Assembly: GCF_025397915.1 (NCBI RefSeq)
Contig: NZ_JALIDZ010000005.1
Span: 310,001 to 374,000 of the forward strand
Reading direction: 5' to 3'
DNA from: Microbaculum marinisediminis
GTDB taxonomy: Bacteria > Pseudomonadota > Alphaproteobacteria > Rhizobiales > Tepidamorphaceae
Length of the DNA stretch: 64,000 bases
In this document: piece after piece, positions 18,115-26,938 of the stretch
Layout of the letters: every line of letters starts with the position of its first letter
Position numbering within the stretch: the first letter of the stretch is position 1
Made by a program: the position numbers and the translations under genes
Notes under the pieces: model-generated
The model's database searches: none
The model's input: only the letters and a program-made list of their open reading frames with translations
Told to the model about the DNA's origin: nothing

Positions 18115-18579
18115 ATGGATGAGATCGACCGCAAGATTGCCGACATACTCCAGACGGACGGGCGGGCCGCCAGCGTCGACATCGCGTCGGCGGTCGGCGT
18201 GTCCACGTCGACGGCCAACGAGCGCGTGCGCCGCCTCGTGGCGAACGGCACGATCACCGAGTGGCGCGGGGTTCTGGACCCCGAGAAAGTGGGCGCCGCG
18301 CTGTGCGTGTTCGTGTTCCTCGACCTGGCCTATGACGGCGAGGCCGAGGCCTGCCGCGCGCTCATGGCGTTTCCCGAGGTGCAGGAGCTGCACCACATCA
18401 GCGGCCAGCACTCGTACCTGATGAAGGTGCGCGTTGCCGACACGAACGCGCTTCAGCGGTTCCTGCAAAGCAGCGTGAAGCCGCTGCCCGCCGTCCAGAG
18501 GACGGAGACCCTCGTGTCCCTGGACGCGCTCAAGGAAACGACCGTGGTGAAGATCTCACCGGACGCACGCGAAAGCTGA
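18115..18579 (+). CDS. Lrp/AsnC family transcriptional regulator
   Basis: 154 residues. Winged HTH (MDEIDRKIADILQTDGRAAS, VDIASAVGVSTSTANERVRR, LVANGTITEWRGVLDPEKVG) and RAM domain (CVFVFLDLAYDGEAEACRA, VQELHHISGQHSYLMKVRV). It differs clearly from the Lrp at 10606. It is followed 4 bases later by a LysE-type exporter, the classical arrangement of an amino-acid sensor controlling an amino-acid efflux gene. Here it is on the same strand rather than divergent. The adjacent palindrome suggests autoregulation. Confidence 0.93.
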   Translation: MDEIDRKIADILQTDGRAASVDIASAVGVSTSTANERVRRLVANGTITEWRGVLDPEKVGAALCVFVFLDLAYDGEAEACRALMAFPEVQELHHISGQHSYLMKVRVADTNALQRFLQSSVKPLPAVQRTETLVSLDALKETTVVKISPDARES

Positions 18580-18583
18580 TCCC

Positions 18584-19201
18584 ATGGAAATCCTGCTCAA
18601 GGGCATCGGCGTCGGCTTCGCCGTGGCGGCGCCGGTCGGTCCGATCGGACTGCTTTGCATCCGGCGCACGCTGACGGACGGCCGGGCGGCCGGTCTGGCG
18701 TCCGGCCTTGGCGCGGCGACCGCGGATGCCGTCTACGGGCTTCTGGTGGCGGCCGGGTTCGCGGCGACCGGCGTGCTGCTGAGCTACGCGACCCCGCTGC
18801 AACTCGGCGGTGGCCTGCTGATCGCCCTGCTCGGGGCGATGTCGATCCGAGGGTTCCTGAACGGCCCGGCGGAGGACAGCGCGCGGGAGATTGCCTCGCG
18901 CGCGTCCGTGATCCCCGCCTACAGCACCACGTTCGCGCTGACGCTTTCCAACCCGATGACCATTCTGGCCTTTGTCGGGCTGATCGCCGGCCTCGGCGCC
19001 TCGGCGGCGGACTCACCCTCGGCACCCTACTGGCTGGTGGCGGGCGTGTTCATCGGGTCGGCGCTGTGGTGGCTGTTTCTCGTCCACCTGGCGCTGGCCG
19101 CCAGGACGCGGATCACCCCGCGCGTCACGCGCTGGTTCGATCTGGTCTCCGGGCTCGTGCTGGTGGTCTGGGGGCTCTGGATCGCGAGGGGCGCACTATG
19201 A
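18584..19201 (+). CDS. LysE family amino-acid exporter
   Basis: 205 residues with about six transmembrane segments. The N-terminus GIGVGFAVAAPVGPIGLLCI carries the LysE/RhtB signature, and the central loop has TTFALTLSNPMTILAFVGL with the family NP motif. Exports an amino acid or derivative driven by proton motive force. The start follows the regulator stop by 4 bases and the stop overlaps the next gene by ATGA, so the three genes form a tight operon. The substrate is unknown. Confidence 0.92.
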   Translation: MEILLKGIGVGFAVAAPVGPIGLLCIRRTLTDGRAAGLASGLGAATADAVYGLLVAAGFAATGVLLSYATPLQLGGGLLIALLGAMSIRGFLNGPAEDSAREIASRASVIPAYSTTFALTLSNPMTILAFVGLIAGLGASAADSPSAPYWLVAGVFIGSALWWLFLVHLALAARTRITPRVTRWFDLVSGLVLVVWGLWIARGAL

Positions 19202-20781
19202 CCACGCCGCGCCATATCGCGCTGGTCGGCTGCGGCTTTACCGGCACGAGCGCCTTCTACCAGCTGGTCGACCGGTATCCTGTCGAGAAGATCACGATCT
19301 TCGAGGCGACCGGGGACTTCGGGCCCGGCTATCCCTACCGAACGGACGAGAGCCGCGACTACCTGATCAACAACACCACGGACACCATGTGTCTCGTGGC
19401 ATCGAACCGGCGCGCCTTCGTCGACTGGCTCAGGACGCGCCCCGATCTCGCGCCCGACCTCGACGAGAAAGGTCATCTGCCGCGCCCCGTCTACGGCGAA
19501 TTCCTCAAAGACGCGGTCGCGGCGACCCGGGTGAATGCCGCGATCAAGGGCATCGCGGTGGACCTGATCCCCCATGCTGTGTCGGATATCACGGAGACCG
19601 ACGGCGGCGTCACGCTCACCTGGGCGGGCGGGACCACGGTTGCCGACGTCGCCATCCTGACGACGGGCCGCGCGGTGGAATACCAGCCGTTTCCGGCCCC
19701 GCCCGCGGGTGGCGCGCGCTACCTCGCAAGCCATATCGGCACTGCCGACTTCGAGACCATCCCGCCGGACGCCACGGTGCACATCATGGGGGCGTCGCTG
19801 AGCGCCTATGACGTGCTGAACAGGCTGTTCGCGCCGTCGACCGGCTGCCGGTTCGCGCGCGGTGCGGATGGCGCGCTGACATTCGTGCCCGGAGCGAACC
19901 AGAGGCATGCGGTTTTGTGTTCGCGCAGCGGGCGCATCAAGGGCGCGCAGACCCGAAACGGCGGGGCCGTCACCCGAAACGCCTTCACGCCGGCGCGCAT
20001 CCGGGCGCTGGCCGGGGCGGGGCAGTTCGATCTGGCGGCGCTGCGCGACCTGGTGATGGACGATGCCGCGGCCAACGGCGTGACGCTCGATGCCGACGGC
20101 CTGATGGATCCCTATCGCGACTGCGCCGACGCCGACGCGCTGAACGCGCGGGCGGCGGAGATCCTGGCGCACGCGATCGGGCTGGCGGATAGTTCCGATA
20201 CAGTGAACTTCCTGGTCGATTTCCTCGGCGACGCGCAGGTCGATCTCTGGGACCTCTTTGCCGAGCGCCTGCTGTCGGCCGAGGCCGAACGGACCTATCG
20301 CGACGCCGTGGAGACCGCGGTGCTGTGCTATGCCGCGCCCTGTCCGGTTCCGACGGCGGAGAAGATCCTCGCGCTCATGAAGGCCGGGCGCCTCCGTATC
20401 CTCAAGGGCGCGCGCGATGTCGGGCTGGATGACACCGGCGCCTACACGATCCACCACGATTTCGGATCGGAGCGTGCCGACATCCTGGTCAACACGATCG
20501 GGGCGGTGAACCGCGACGTCGCCCACCCGGACCAGGACGGCCTGACCCGCGCGCTGGCGAAGAAGGGCTATTTGCGGCCCTATGCGCGCGACGGGATCGC
20601 CTTGCCCGGGGCGGATGTCGACATGGCGAGCTTTCGCGCGACGGGGGCGACCAACATCTATGTCGCCAATATGATGCTCTGGGGGCCGGGCTTCTTCACC
20701 AGCTCGGCGTTCATGATGGCGACTGTCGTCGAGCGATTGCTGGCGCGGATGTTCCAGGCCGGCGCAATGGGCAAGGGCTGA
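19198..20781 (+). CDS. FAD/NAD(P)-binding protein (COG4529 / NAD_binding_9 type)
   Basis: 527 residues. Begins with a dinucleotide fold HIALVGCGFTGTSAFYQLVD, then FEATGDFGPGYPYRTDESRD, LINNTTDTMCLV and PRPVYGEFLKD, the pattern of the COG4529 family of putative flavin-dependent monooxygenases. A second nucleotide region is near VHIMGASLSAYDVLNRLF. The C-terminal part contains NIYVANMMLWGPGFFTSSAF. Substrate and activity are unknown. ATGA overlap with lysE implies that its substrate or product may be an amino-acid derivative, but that is inference. Confidence 0.82.
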   Translation: MTTPRHIALVGCGFTGTSAFYQLVDRYPVEKITIFEATGDFGPGYPYRTDESRDYLINNTTDTMCLVASNRRAFVDWLRTRPDLAPDLDEKGHLPRPVYGEFLKDAVAATRVNAAIKGIAVDLIPHAVSDITETDGGVTLTWAGGTTVADVAILTTGRAVEYQPFPAPPAGGARYLASHIGTADFETIPPDATVHIMGASLSAYDVLNRLFAPSTGCRFARGADGALTFVPGANQRHAVLCSRSGRIKGAQTRNGGAVTRNAFTPARIRALAGAGQFDLAALRDLVMDDAAANGVTLDADGLMDPYRDCADADALNARAAEILAHAIGLADSSDTVNFLVDFLGDAQVDLWDLFAERLLSAEAERTYRDAVETAVLCYAAPCPVPTAEKILALMKAGRLRILKGARDVGLDDTGAYTIHHDFGSERADILVNTIGAVNRDVAHPDQDGLTRALAKKGYLRPYARDGIALPGADVDMASFRATGATNIYVANMMLWGPGFFTSSAFMMATVVERLLARMFQAGAMGKG

Positions 20782-20914
20782 CCGGCGCTCCCGCCGACAG
20801 GGCCGAAACGGGCGTTTCCCCGCCGATTGGCGTTTTCTTAAACGGCTTGCCCTAGGGTCGCCTGCCATCGCGCGGCGTCCGCGCTGCCTGCCATCGGGCC
20901 ATGGGGAGACCGCC

Positions 20915-21790
20915 ATGTTCGAACGCCTTTCCAGAAGCTGGGACCTCGTCCAGGCGAGCGCGGCGGTGTTGCGCGACGACAAGGAGCTTCTGATCCTGCC
21001 GGTGATCTCGGGCTTCTGCTCTCTGATGGTGATGGCGGCCTTCCTCGCACCCGCCTACCTGACCGGGGCGCTGGAGGCGATCGCCCGGGACAGCCAGGAT
21101 GGCGGCATGCCCGGGGCCGGCATGACGGCCGAGATCTACGTCGCCGTCTTCCTGTTCTACATCGTCCAGTATTTCGTGGTCTTCTTCTTCAACACTGCGC
21201 TTGTCGGGGCGGCGCTGCTGCGGCTTGGCGGTCACAATCCGACGCTCGGCGACGCGCTGGCGATCGCGACTGCCCGGATCGGTCAGATCGCCGGCTACGC
21301 GGTGGTCTCGGCCACCGTCGGCCTGCTCCTGCGGATGATCGCGGAACGGTTCGGCTTCCTCGGCCGGATCGTCGAAGCCATGTTCGGCCTCGCCTGGTCG
21401 GTCTCGACCTTCCTGGTGGTGCCGATCATCGCGGCGCACGGCATCGGCCCCGTCCGGGCGGTGAAGGAAAGCGCCGCGCTGCTGCGCAAGACATGGGGAG
21501 AGAACCTCATCGGCAATGGCGGCATCGGGCTGGCGGTCACCGTCGTCGTGATGCCGATCGCGTTCATCGGTTTCGGCGCCATGCAGTACCTGTTCGCCCA
21601 GCCGGGCATGGCGCCCGCGGCCATCCTGGTCGCCGCGGCAACGGTGCTGGCGCTGGCCGCCATCGGCATCTTCGCGGCGGCACTCGGCGGGGTCTATTCG
21701 GCAGCCCTCTACCTCTACGCGGACGGCGGCACGACCATGCGTGGCTTTGACCGCTCGCTGCTCGAAGGTGCCTTCACCCGCAAGGCGTAA
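20915..21790 (+). CDS. Polytopic membrane protein, DUF6159-like
   Basis: 291 residues with around six hydrophobic segments (residues 24-50, 70-95, 125-145, 158-180, 210-232, 240-270). An amphipathic N-terminus FERLSRSWDLVQASAAVL precedes the first segment, and a central loop has SAALLRKTWGENLIGNGGIG. This matches my memory of the DUF6159 family, whose function is unknown. The stop is only 12 bases from the convergent moeA stop. The 133-base upstream gap shows no clear promoter. Confidence 0.75.
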   Translation: MFERLSRSWDLVQASAAVLRDDKELLILPVISGFCSLMVMAAFLAPAYLTGALEAIARDSQDGGMPGAGMTAEIYVAVFLFYIVQYFVVFFFNTALVGAALLRLGGHNPTLGDALAIATARIGQIAGYAVVSATVGLLLRMIAERFGFLGRIVEAMFGLAWSVSTFLVVPIIAAHGIGPVRAVKESAALLRKTWGENLIGNGGIGLAVTVVVMPIAFIGFGAMQYLFAQPGMAPAAILVAAATVLALAAIGIFAAALGGVYSAALYLYADGGTTMRGFDRSLLEGAFTRKA

Positions 21791-21802
21791 GGGGCGGACG
21801 GC

Positions 21803-23122
21803 TCAGCGCGGCGGCAGGCCGGCCTCGCCGAAGGGCAGGAAGCGGACGCGATCGCCGCGCCTGACGGCGGTGACGTCCTCGGGGATCTCGATCAGCCCGT
21901 CGGCCTCGCGCAGCGAGGTGATCAGGCCCGATCCGTCGCGGGGATACTTGGCCACGCGCCGGACACCGCCCGGGGCCCCGCCTGAGCCTCCGTTGGGGCT
22001 TCCGGCGGGATCGTCGATCATCAATCCACGCAGGAACTCGCGACGGTCCGGCTTCTTGTCGGCGATCTCGAAATCGGCTTCCAGCACGACCCGCCTGGGC
22101 TCGCGCCATGTCGCGCCGCCGAGCGCGAGTAGCGCCTGGCGTACATAGAGCACGAAGCAGACGAAGGCGGCGACCGGATTGCCCGGCAGGCCGAGCACCA
22201 CGCAATCGCCGATCTGGCCCATCGCCATCGGCCGGCCCGGCTTGATGGCGAGCTGCCACATGTGGCGGTGGCCGAGGTCGCTCAGGGTGGCGATGACGTG
22301 ATCCTCCTCGCCGCGGCTCGCGCCGCCGGTGGTCAGTATCACGTCATGGCCGGCGGCGGCGTCGGTCAGCGCCGTGCGCACGATCCCGGCCTTGTCGGGC
22401 AGGACGCCGAGATCGCTCACCGCGACCGGCAGGGTGGACAGCAGCGCCGATAGCAGCGGCCGGTTGGAATCGTAGACGGCCCCCTCGCGAAACGCCGCGC
22501 CGGCCTCCAGGATCTCGTCCCCGGTCGACAGGATCGCCACCTTCAGCGGCGCGAAACAGGAAACCGCGCCGGCGCCGGTGGAGGCGATCGCACCGATCTC
22601 CTGCGGCCTGAGGATGGTTCCGGCCTCGACCAGCACGTCGCCGGCCCGGAGGTCCTCGCCGGCCCTGCGGCGGTTGGCGCCGGGCTTCAGGCCGGGCGGG
22701 ATCGCGACGAAACCCCGGCCGTCCTGCTCGTGCGGCTCGCAGTCCTCCTGCATGGCGATGGTATCGGCGCGCGGCGGCATCACCGCGCCCGTGAAGATGC
22801 GCGCGGCCGACCCGACGGGCAGGGGGCTGTCGGCGGGATGGCCGGCGGCGATGCGCGTCGATATTGGAAAGAAGCCGCCCGTCGCCTCGTAGTCGGAATG
22901 GGCGAAGGCATAGCCGTCGACCGCGGAATTGTCGGCGCCGGGGACAGGGCGCGGCGCGGCGACGGCCTCGGCGCAGATGCGGCCGAGCGCGCTGGCGAGC
23001 GAAACCGGTTCGGGGGCCGTGACCGGCCTCATGCGCTCGCGCAGGATCGACAGGGCCTCGTCGTGGCGCAGCCGGTCCCTGTCGTGCAGGAAGCAATCGT
23101 CAAGCAGTTTGCGCGGCGGCAT
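21803..23122 (-). CDS. moeA: Molybdopterin molybdenumtransferase MoeA
   Basis: 439 residues. Inserts molybdate into adenylylated molybdopterin. Visible landmarks: VPGADNSAVDGYAFAHSDYE near residue 60, IFTGAVMPPRADTIAMQED, STGDEILEAGAAF, the MPT-binding TTGGASRGEEDHV, and GLPGNPVAAFVCFVLYVR. The ATG at 23122 (MPPRKLLDDCFLHD) overlaps mobB by 23 bases. It is the third gene of mobA-mobB-moeA, transcribed leftward, which together make bis-MGD cofactor. Confidence 0.95.
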   Translation of the reverse strand: MPPRKLLDDCFLHDRDRLRHDEALSILRERMRPVTAPEPVSLASALGRICAEAVAAPRPVPGADNSAVDGYAFAHSDYEATGGFFPISTRIAAGHPADSPLPVGSAARIFTGAVMPPRADTIAMQEDCEPHEQDGRGFVAIPPGLKPGANRRRAGEDLRAGDVLVEAGTILRPQEIGAIASTGAGAVSCFAPLKVAILSTGDEILEAGAAFREGAVYDSNRPLLSALLSTLPVAVSDLGVLPDKAGIVRTALTDAAAGHDVILTTGGASRGEEDHVIATLSDLGHRHMWQLAIKPGRPMAMGQIGDCVVLGLPGNPVAAFVCFVLYVRQALLALGGATWREPRRVVLEADFEIADKKPDRREFLRGLMIDDPAGSPNGGSGGAPGGVRRVAKYPRDGSGLITSLREADGLIEIPEDVTAVRRGDRVRFLPFGEAGLPPR

Positions 23123-23660
23123 CGGTTCTCGGCTTGGGCAGGGCGTGATAGGCGGCGATGAAGTCGGCGATCTCGGCGACCGCGTCGAGATCGAAGCGCG
23201 GCAGGTCGCCGGTTCCGCCCGCATGTTCGGCGGTATTGTCCGTGGCGATGGCGACGATCATCGGATCGGTCGGGGCGAGTGGGCCCTTGTCGTGGCTCTG
23301 CTGCCGGCGGCACTCGATCTTGGGGTGGCGCTCGCGCTTGTAGCCCTCGACCAGGATCAGGTCGGCGGGGGCGAGGCGGGCGACGATCTCGTCCAGGCTC
23401 GGCTCCCGGTCGGCCGTATCGTTCGGGCGCAGCTCGTGCATCAGCGCCCAGCGCGACGCGGAGACGATGGCGACCTCGGTGGCGCCGGCCTCGCGGTGGC
23501 GGAAGGAATCGGTGCCCGGCACGTCGATGTCGAAGGCGTGATGGGCGTGCTTGATCGAACTCACCCGGTAGCCGCGCCTCGCGAATTCCGCGATCAGCCG
23601 CGTCGTCAGCGTCGTCTTGCCGGAGTTCTTCCAGCCGGTCACGCCGAAGATCGGGGTCAT
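23100..23660 (-). CDS. mobB: Molybdopterin-guanine dinucleotide biosynthesis adaptor MobB
   Basis: 186 residues. P-loop GTP-binding protein with Walker A GWKNSGKTTLTTRL at residues 8-21, then VSSIKHAHHAFDIDVPGTDS and HREAGATEVAIVS. The conserved LILVEGYKRERHPKIE segment is diagnostic. Enhances MobA-dependent guanylylation of molybdenum cofactor. The start at 23660 forms an ATGA overlap with mobA; the 3' end overlaps moeA by 23 bases, so all three are translationally coupled. Confidence 0.94.
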   Translation of the reverse strand: MTPIFGVTGWKNSGKTTLTTRLIAEFARRGYRVSSIKHAHHAFDIDVPGTDSFRHREAGATEVAIVSASRWALMHELRPNDTADREPSLDEIVARLAPADLILVEGYKRERHPKIECRRQQSHDKGPLAPTDPMIVAIATDNTAEHAGGTGDLPRFDLDAVAEIADFIAAYHALPKPRTDAAAQTA

Positions 23661-24367
23661 GCGGCGGGCTCCCCGGCAACGCCCGCCTCGAGCCGGGCGG
23701 CGATCGCCTCGGCGGTCGCCATGTCCTCGGGCGTGTTGACGTTGAAGAACGGGTCGATCTCCATGTTGTCGATGGCGGTCCTGCCGAAGATCACCTCGAC
23801 ATTGGGATGGCGGTTCACCCAGACCAGCACCTTGCGCAGGTCCTCGTCGCGGACGGCCTTTTCCAGATCGTCCGCGAGCGCCACCGGCCACAGGCCGAAG
23901 ACGGGATGCACCCGGTCGCCGGATTTCGCCAGCGCGATCATGCCGTCGCGGTGGCCCGCCGCGGCGACGAGGCGGGCGACCATATCCTCGGGGAAGAACG
24001 GCGTGTCGGTCGCCGCCGTCACCACCCAGCGCGCCTGCGGGCACTGTTTCGCGGCCCAGCGCATGCCGGCGAGGATGCCGGCCAGCGGCCCGGCTGAGCC
24101 TTCCACCGGATCGCGCGTCACCGGCAGGCCGAACCCGTCGAAGCGGGTGGGGTCGCCGTTGGCGTTGATGACCACGGTGCCGACCTGGGATCCAAGCCGC
24201 GCGATCACATGGGCGAGCATCGGCTTGCCGCCCAGCGTCTGCAGGCTCTTCTCGTCGCCGCCCATGCGCCGCGACAGCCCGCCCGCCAGGACGCAGCCGA
24301 CGGTGAGCGCCGCCTGGCCCGGGTTGTCGTGCAGCCCGGTCTCGTCGTGGCGGGAAACGATGGTCAT
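23657..24367 (-). CDS. mobA: Molybdenum cofactor guanylyltransferase MobA
   Basis: 236 residues. Transfers GMP from GTP to Mo-molybdopterin. Nucleotidyltransferase signature CVLAGGLSRRMGGDEKSLQT near residue 25, INANGDPTRF, VTRDPVEGSAGPLAGILAGM, and the metal-binding TAATDTPFF. The C-terminal FFNVNTPEDMATAE is typical of MobA. The first 18 residues precede the conserved core and a later start cannot be ruled out. First gene of the Moco operon; the 163-base gap to fdhD shows nothing notable. Confidence 0.94.
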   Translation of the reverse strand: MTIVSRHDETGLHDNPGQAALTVGCVLAGGLSRRMGGDEKSLQTLGGKPMLAHVIARLGSQVGTVVINANGDPTRFDGFGLPVTRDPVEGSAGPLAGILAGMRWAAKQCPQARWVVTAATDTPFFPEDMVARLVAAAGHRDGMIALAKSGDRVHPVFGLWPVALADDLEKAVRDEDLRKVLVWVNRHPNVEVIFGRTAIDNMEIDPFFNVNTPEDMATAEAIAARLEAGVAGEPAA

Positions 24368-24530
24368 GCGGGAGCCCCTGAAATGGTCTTGCGATGTCGC
24401 TTCGGGCCCCGGATCCCCTCCGGGGCGCAAGTTCCATTGTATTTCGTCAGCCGGAACGCTCGACCAGCCGCGTGTCTCCAACGTGCGCCGGGACATGGTC
24501 CGGTCCATTTGCGCGATGAAACGGTTCGGT

Positions 24531-25415
24531 TCACTCGCCGGCCTCCGCGAAACTGCCCTTGCGGCGGTGCTTCGGCGCCTCGTCCTCGACGGTATCGGGA
24601 TCGAGGTCGAAGTCGATGCGGTGGTCGCCGGACAGCGCGAGGAAGCGCTTGCCACGGGCGCGGCCGATCAGCGTCAGTCCCGCCTGCCGCGCCAGCTCGA
24701 CACCCCAGGCGGTGAACCCGGAGCGCGACACGAGGATGGGGATGCCCATCATCACCGTCTTGATGACCATCTCAGAGGTCAGGCGGCCGGTGGTGTAGAA
24801 GATCTTGTCGGCGGCGGGCTCCTTGTTCAGGAACATCCAGCCGGCGATCTTGTCGACGGCGTTGTGGCGGCCGACGTCCTCCATGTAGACCAGCGGCCTG
24901 TCCTCGCGGCACAGCACGCAGCCGTGGATCGCGCCGGCGGCGAGATAGAGCGAGGGCGCGGTGTTGATCTTCTTCGTCAGGCCGTAGAGCCAGGATGTCT
25001 TCAAAACGGCGTCGGCGGGCAGGCTGACCGTCTCGAAGCTTTCCATGACATCGCCGAAGACGGTGCCCTGGGCGCAGCCCGAGGTGCGCACCTTCTTCTT
25101 CAGCTTGTCCTCGTAGTTGGTCTGCCGCTTCGTGCGCACCACCACGACGTCGAGGTCGTCGTCGTGCTCGATGGCGGTGATCTCGTCGTCGGGCACGAGC
25201 ATGTTCTGGTTCAGGAGATAGCCGACGGCGAGCAGGTCGGGCCGGTCGCCGATCGTCATCATGGTGACGATCTCCTGGGCATTCAGGAACAGCGTCAGCG
25301 GGCGCTCGTTGACGACGCGCGTCTCCACGCGCGCGCCGGTCTGGTCGATCCCGGTCACCGGCGTGGTCAGTTTCGGGTCGTCCGGATCGGGCCGGACCAG
25401 AAACTCGTCGCTCAA
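24531..25415 (-). CDS. fdhD: Formate dehydrogenase accessory sulfurtransferase FdhD
   Basis: 294 residues. Passes sulfur from cysteine desulfurase to the bis-MGD cofactor of formate dehydrogenase. Landmarks: NERPLTLFLNAQEIVTMMTI, YLLNQNMLV, the active-site loop RTSGCAQGTVFGDV, AAGAIHGCVLC, MEDVGRHNAVDKIAG, and TTGRLTSEMVIKTVMMGIPI. The loop has Cys-Ala-Gln-Gly rather than the CxxC described for the E. coli protein; a CVLC pair occurs later. Adjacent to mobA on the same strand, so cofactor synthesis and sulfuration are co-located. No fdh structural genes are in the window. Confidence 0.93.
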   Translation of the reverse strand: MSDEFLVRPDPDDPKLTTPVTGIDQTGARVETRVVNERPLTLFLNAQEIVTMMTIGDRPDLLAVGYLLNQNMLVPDDEITAIEHDDDLDVVVVRTKRQTNYEDKLKKKVRTSGCAQGTVFGDVMESFETVSLPADAVLKTSWLYGLTKKINTAPSLYLAAGAIHGCVLCREDRPLVYMEDVGRHNAVDKIAGWMFLNKEPAADKIFYTTGRLTSEMVIKTVMMGIPILVSRSGFTAWGVELARQAGLTLIGRARGKRFLALSGDHRIDFDLDPDTVEDEAPKHRRKGSFAEAGE

Positions 25416-25600
25416 GGCGTCGCTCCGCTGGTTGTTCCGCCTTCTGACATAGCCTCCGCGGCGCCTGTTTCAAAGCGTCGCGTCGCGCCCGGCCTTTCCG
25501 GCAATCTTTCGGGCACCATTTGACCCGTAACCCCGTCCGATTACATAAGGCGCACAGGGACGCCGGCGACATGCGGGCACAAAGACCAACGAAAGGAAGC

Positions 25601-26836
25601 ATGATGGCGTTGACCAAGGACGCGGTTCTGGGCGAGCTCTCGCGGGTCAAGGGACCCGACAGGACCGGCGACATCGTCTCGCTCGGGCTCGTATCGGAGG
25701 TCGTCATCCAGAGCGGGCGGGTCTATTTCGCCATCTCCGTCGATCCGGCGCGGGCGCAGGAGCTCGAGCCGATGCGGGCGGCGGCCGAGAAGGTCGTCGC
25801 GGAAATCCCCGGCGTTGAGAAGGTGATGGTGACGCTGACGTCCGAGAAGCGCGGCGGCGCGTCCGGCCCCGCACCGGCTGGCGCACCTGCTGCCGGGCCG
25901 GCCGGTGGCGCGGGCGGTGCCCCGCGGGGTGGACCGGGTGCCGTGCCGCCGCCGATGGCGGGCCGCGCGGGCGGACACGGTGGCCCCGGCGGCGCGCCGG
26001 GCGGCCATCAGCCGAGACCCGCACAGGGCGTTCCCGGCGTGAAGAACATCATAGCGGTGGCCTCGGGCAAGGGGGGCGTCGGCAAGTCGACGACCACGGT
26101 CAACCTGGCGCTCGGCCTGCAGGCGATCGGGCTCAAGGTCGGCGTGCTCGACGCCGATATCTACGGGCCGTCGCAGCCGCGCCTGCTCGGTGTCTCCGGC
26201 CGGCCGGAGCCGGTGAACGGCAAGACGCTGAAGCCGCTCGAAGGCTACGGCATCAAGGTCATGTCGATGGGCTTCCTGGTCGAGGAAGACACGCCGATGA
26301 TCTGGCGCGGGCCGATGGTGATCTCGGCGCTGACCCAGTTGCTGCGCGAGGTGCTCTGGGGCGAGCTCGACGTGCTCGTCGTCGACATGCCGCCGGGAAC
26401 GGGCGACGCCCAGCTCACCATGGCCCAGCAGGTGCCGCTCGCCGGGTCGGTGATCGTGTCGACGCCGCAGGACCTCGCCCTGATCGACGCGCGCAAGGGC
26501 ATCAACATGTTCCGCCGCGTCGACGTGCCGATCCTCGGCATCATCGAGAACATGAGCTATTTCATGTGCCCGAGCTGCGGCACGCGCTCCGACATCTTCG
26601 GCCACGGCGGCGCGCGCGAGGAGGCGGAGCGGCTCGGCGTCGAGTTCCTCGGCGAGGTGCCGCTGCACATGGACATTCGCGAGAAGTCGGACTCCGGCCG
26701 GCCTGTTGTGGTGTCCGACCCGGACGGCCCGCACGCGCGGATCTTCAAGGACATCGCGTCGAAGGTCTGGGCCGAGATCGAGCGGGCCAAGGGCACCGCC
26801 GGCCGCCCGGCGCCGCAGATCGTCATGGAGAGCTGA
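25601..26836 (+). CDS. apbC: Fe-S cluster carrier ATPase, ApbC/Mrp family
   Basis: 411 residues. An N-terminal MIP18/FeS-assembly-P domain (residues 1-85) is joined by a Gly/Pro/Ala-rich linker (about 86-145) to a deviant Walker P-loop NTPase: VASGKGGVGKSTTTVNLAL, VLDADIYGPSQPRLLG, VVDMPPGTGDAQLTMAQQ. The bridging cluster ligands are in MSYFMCPSCGTR (CxxC). Transfers Fe-S clusters to apo-proteins. The ATG at 25601 follows GAAAGGAAGC and is preferred over an upstream in-frame start. Divergent from fdhD. Confidence 0.94.
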   Translation: MMALTKDAVLGELSRVKGPDRTGDIVSLGLVSEVVIQSGRVYFAISVDPARAQELEPMRAAAEKVVAEIPGVEKVMVTLTSEKRGGASGPAPAGAPAAGPAGGAGGAPRGGPGAVPPPMAGRAGGHGGPGGAPGGHQPRPAQGVPGVKNIIAVASGKGGVGKSTTTVNLALGLQAIGLKVGVLDADIYGPSQPRLLGVSGRPEPVNGKTLKPLEGYGIKVMSMGFLVEEDTPMIWRGPMVISALTQLLREVLWGELDVLVVDMPPGTGDAQLTMAQQVPLAGSVIVSTPQDLALIDARKGINMFRRVDVPILGIIENMSYFMCPSCGTRSDIFGHGGAREEAERLGVEFLGEVPLHMDIREKSDSGRPVVVSDPDGPHARIFKDIASKVWAEIERAKGTAGRPAPQIVMES

Positions 26837-26853
26837 GGGCAGGGTGGCCCGAG

Positions 26854-26929
26854 ATGCCCGGGTCAGGCCCGGGCATGAAGCGGAAAGCCTATCCCCTTTT
26901 CACCTCATCGCCGGGCTCGACCCGGCGAT
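26854..26929. repeat. Two palindromes between convergent genes
   Basis: 26854-26876 (ATGCCCGGG arms, loop TCAGG) and 26907-26929 (ATCGCCGGG arms, loop CTCGA), in the 102-base gap between the stops of apbC and the convergent methyltransferase gene. They belong to the same CCGGG-CNYGA-CCCGG family as at 6-11 kb and are well placed to act as bidirectional terminators. Confidence 0.8.
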
Positions 26930-26938
26930 CCTGGCGGC

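Noticed and set aside
22929-25523. 864-codon plus-strand open frame across moeA, mobB, mobA and fdhD
   Set aside because: It is antisense to four well-supported genes. Long spurious frames are expected opposite GC-biased codons, and its product has no recognisable motif.
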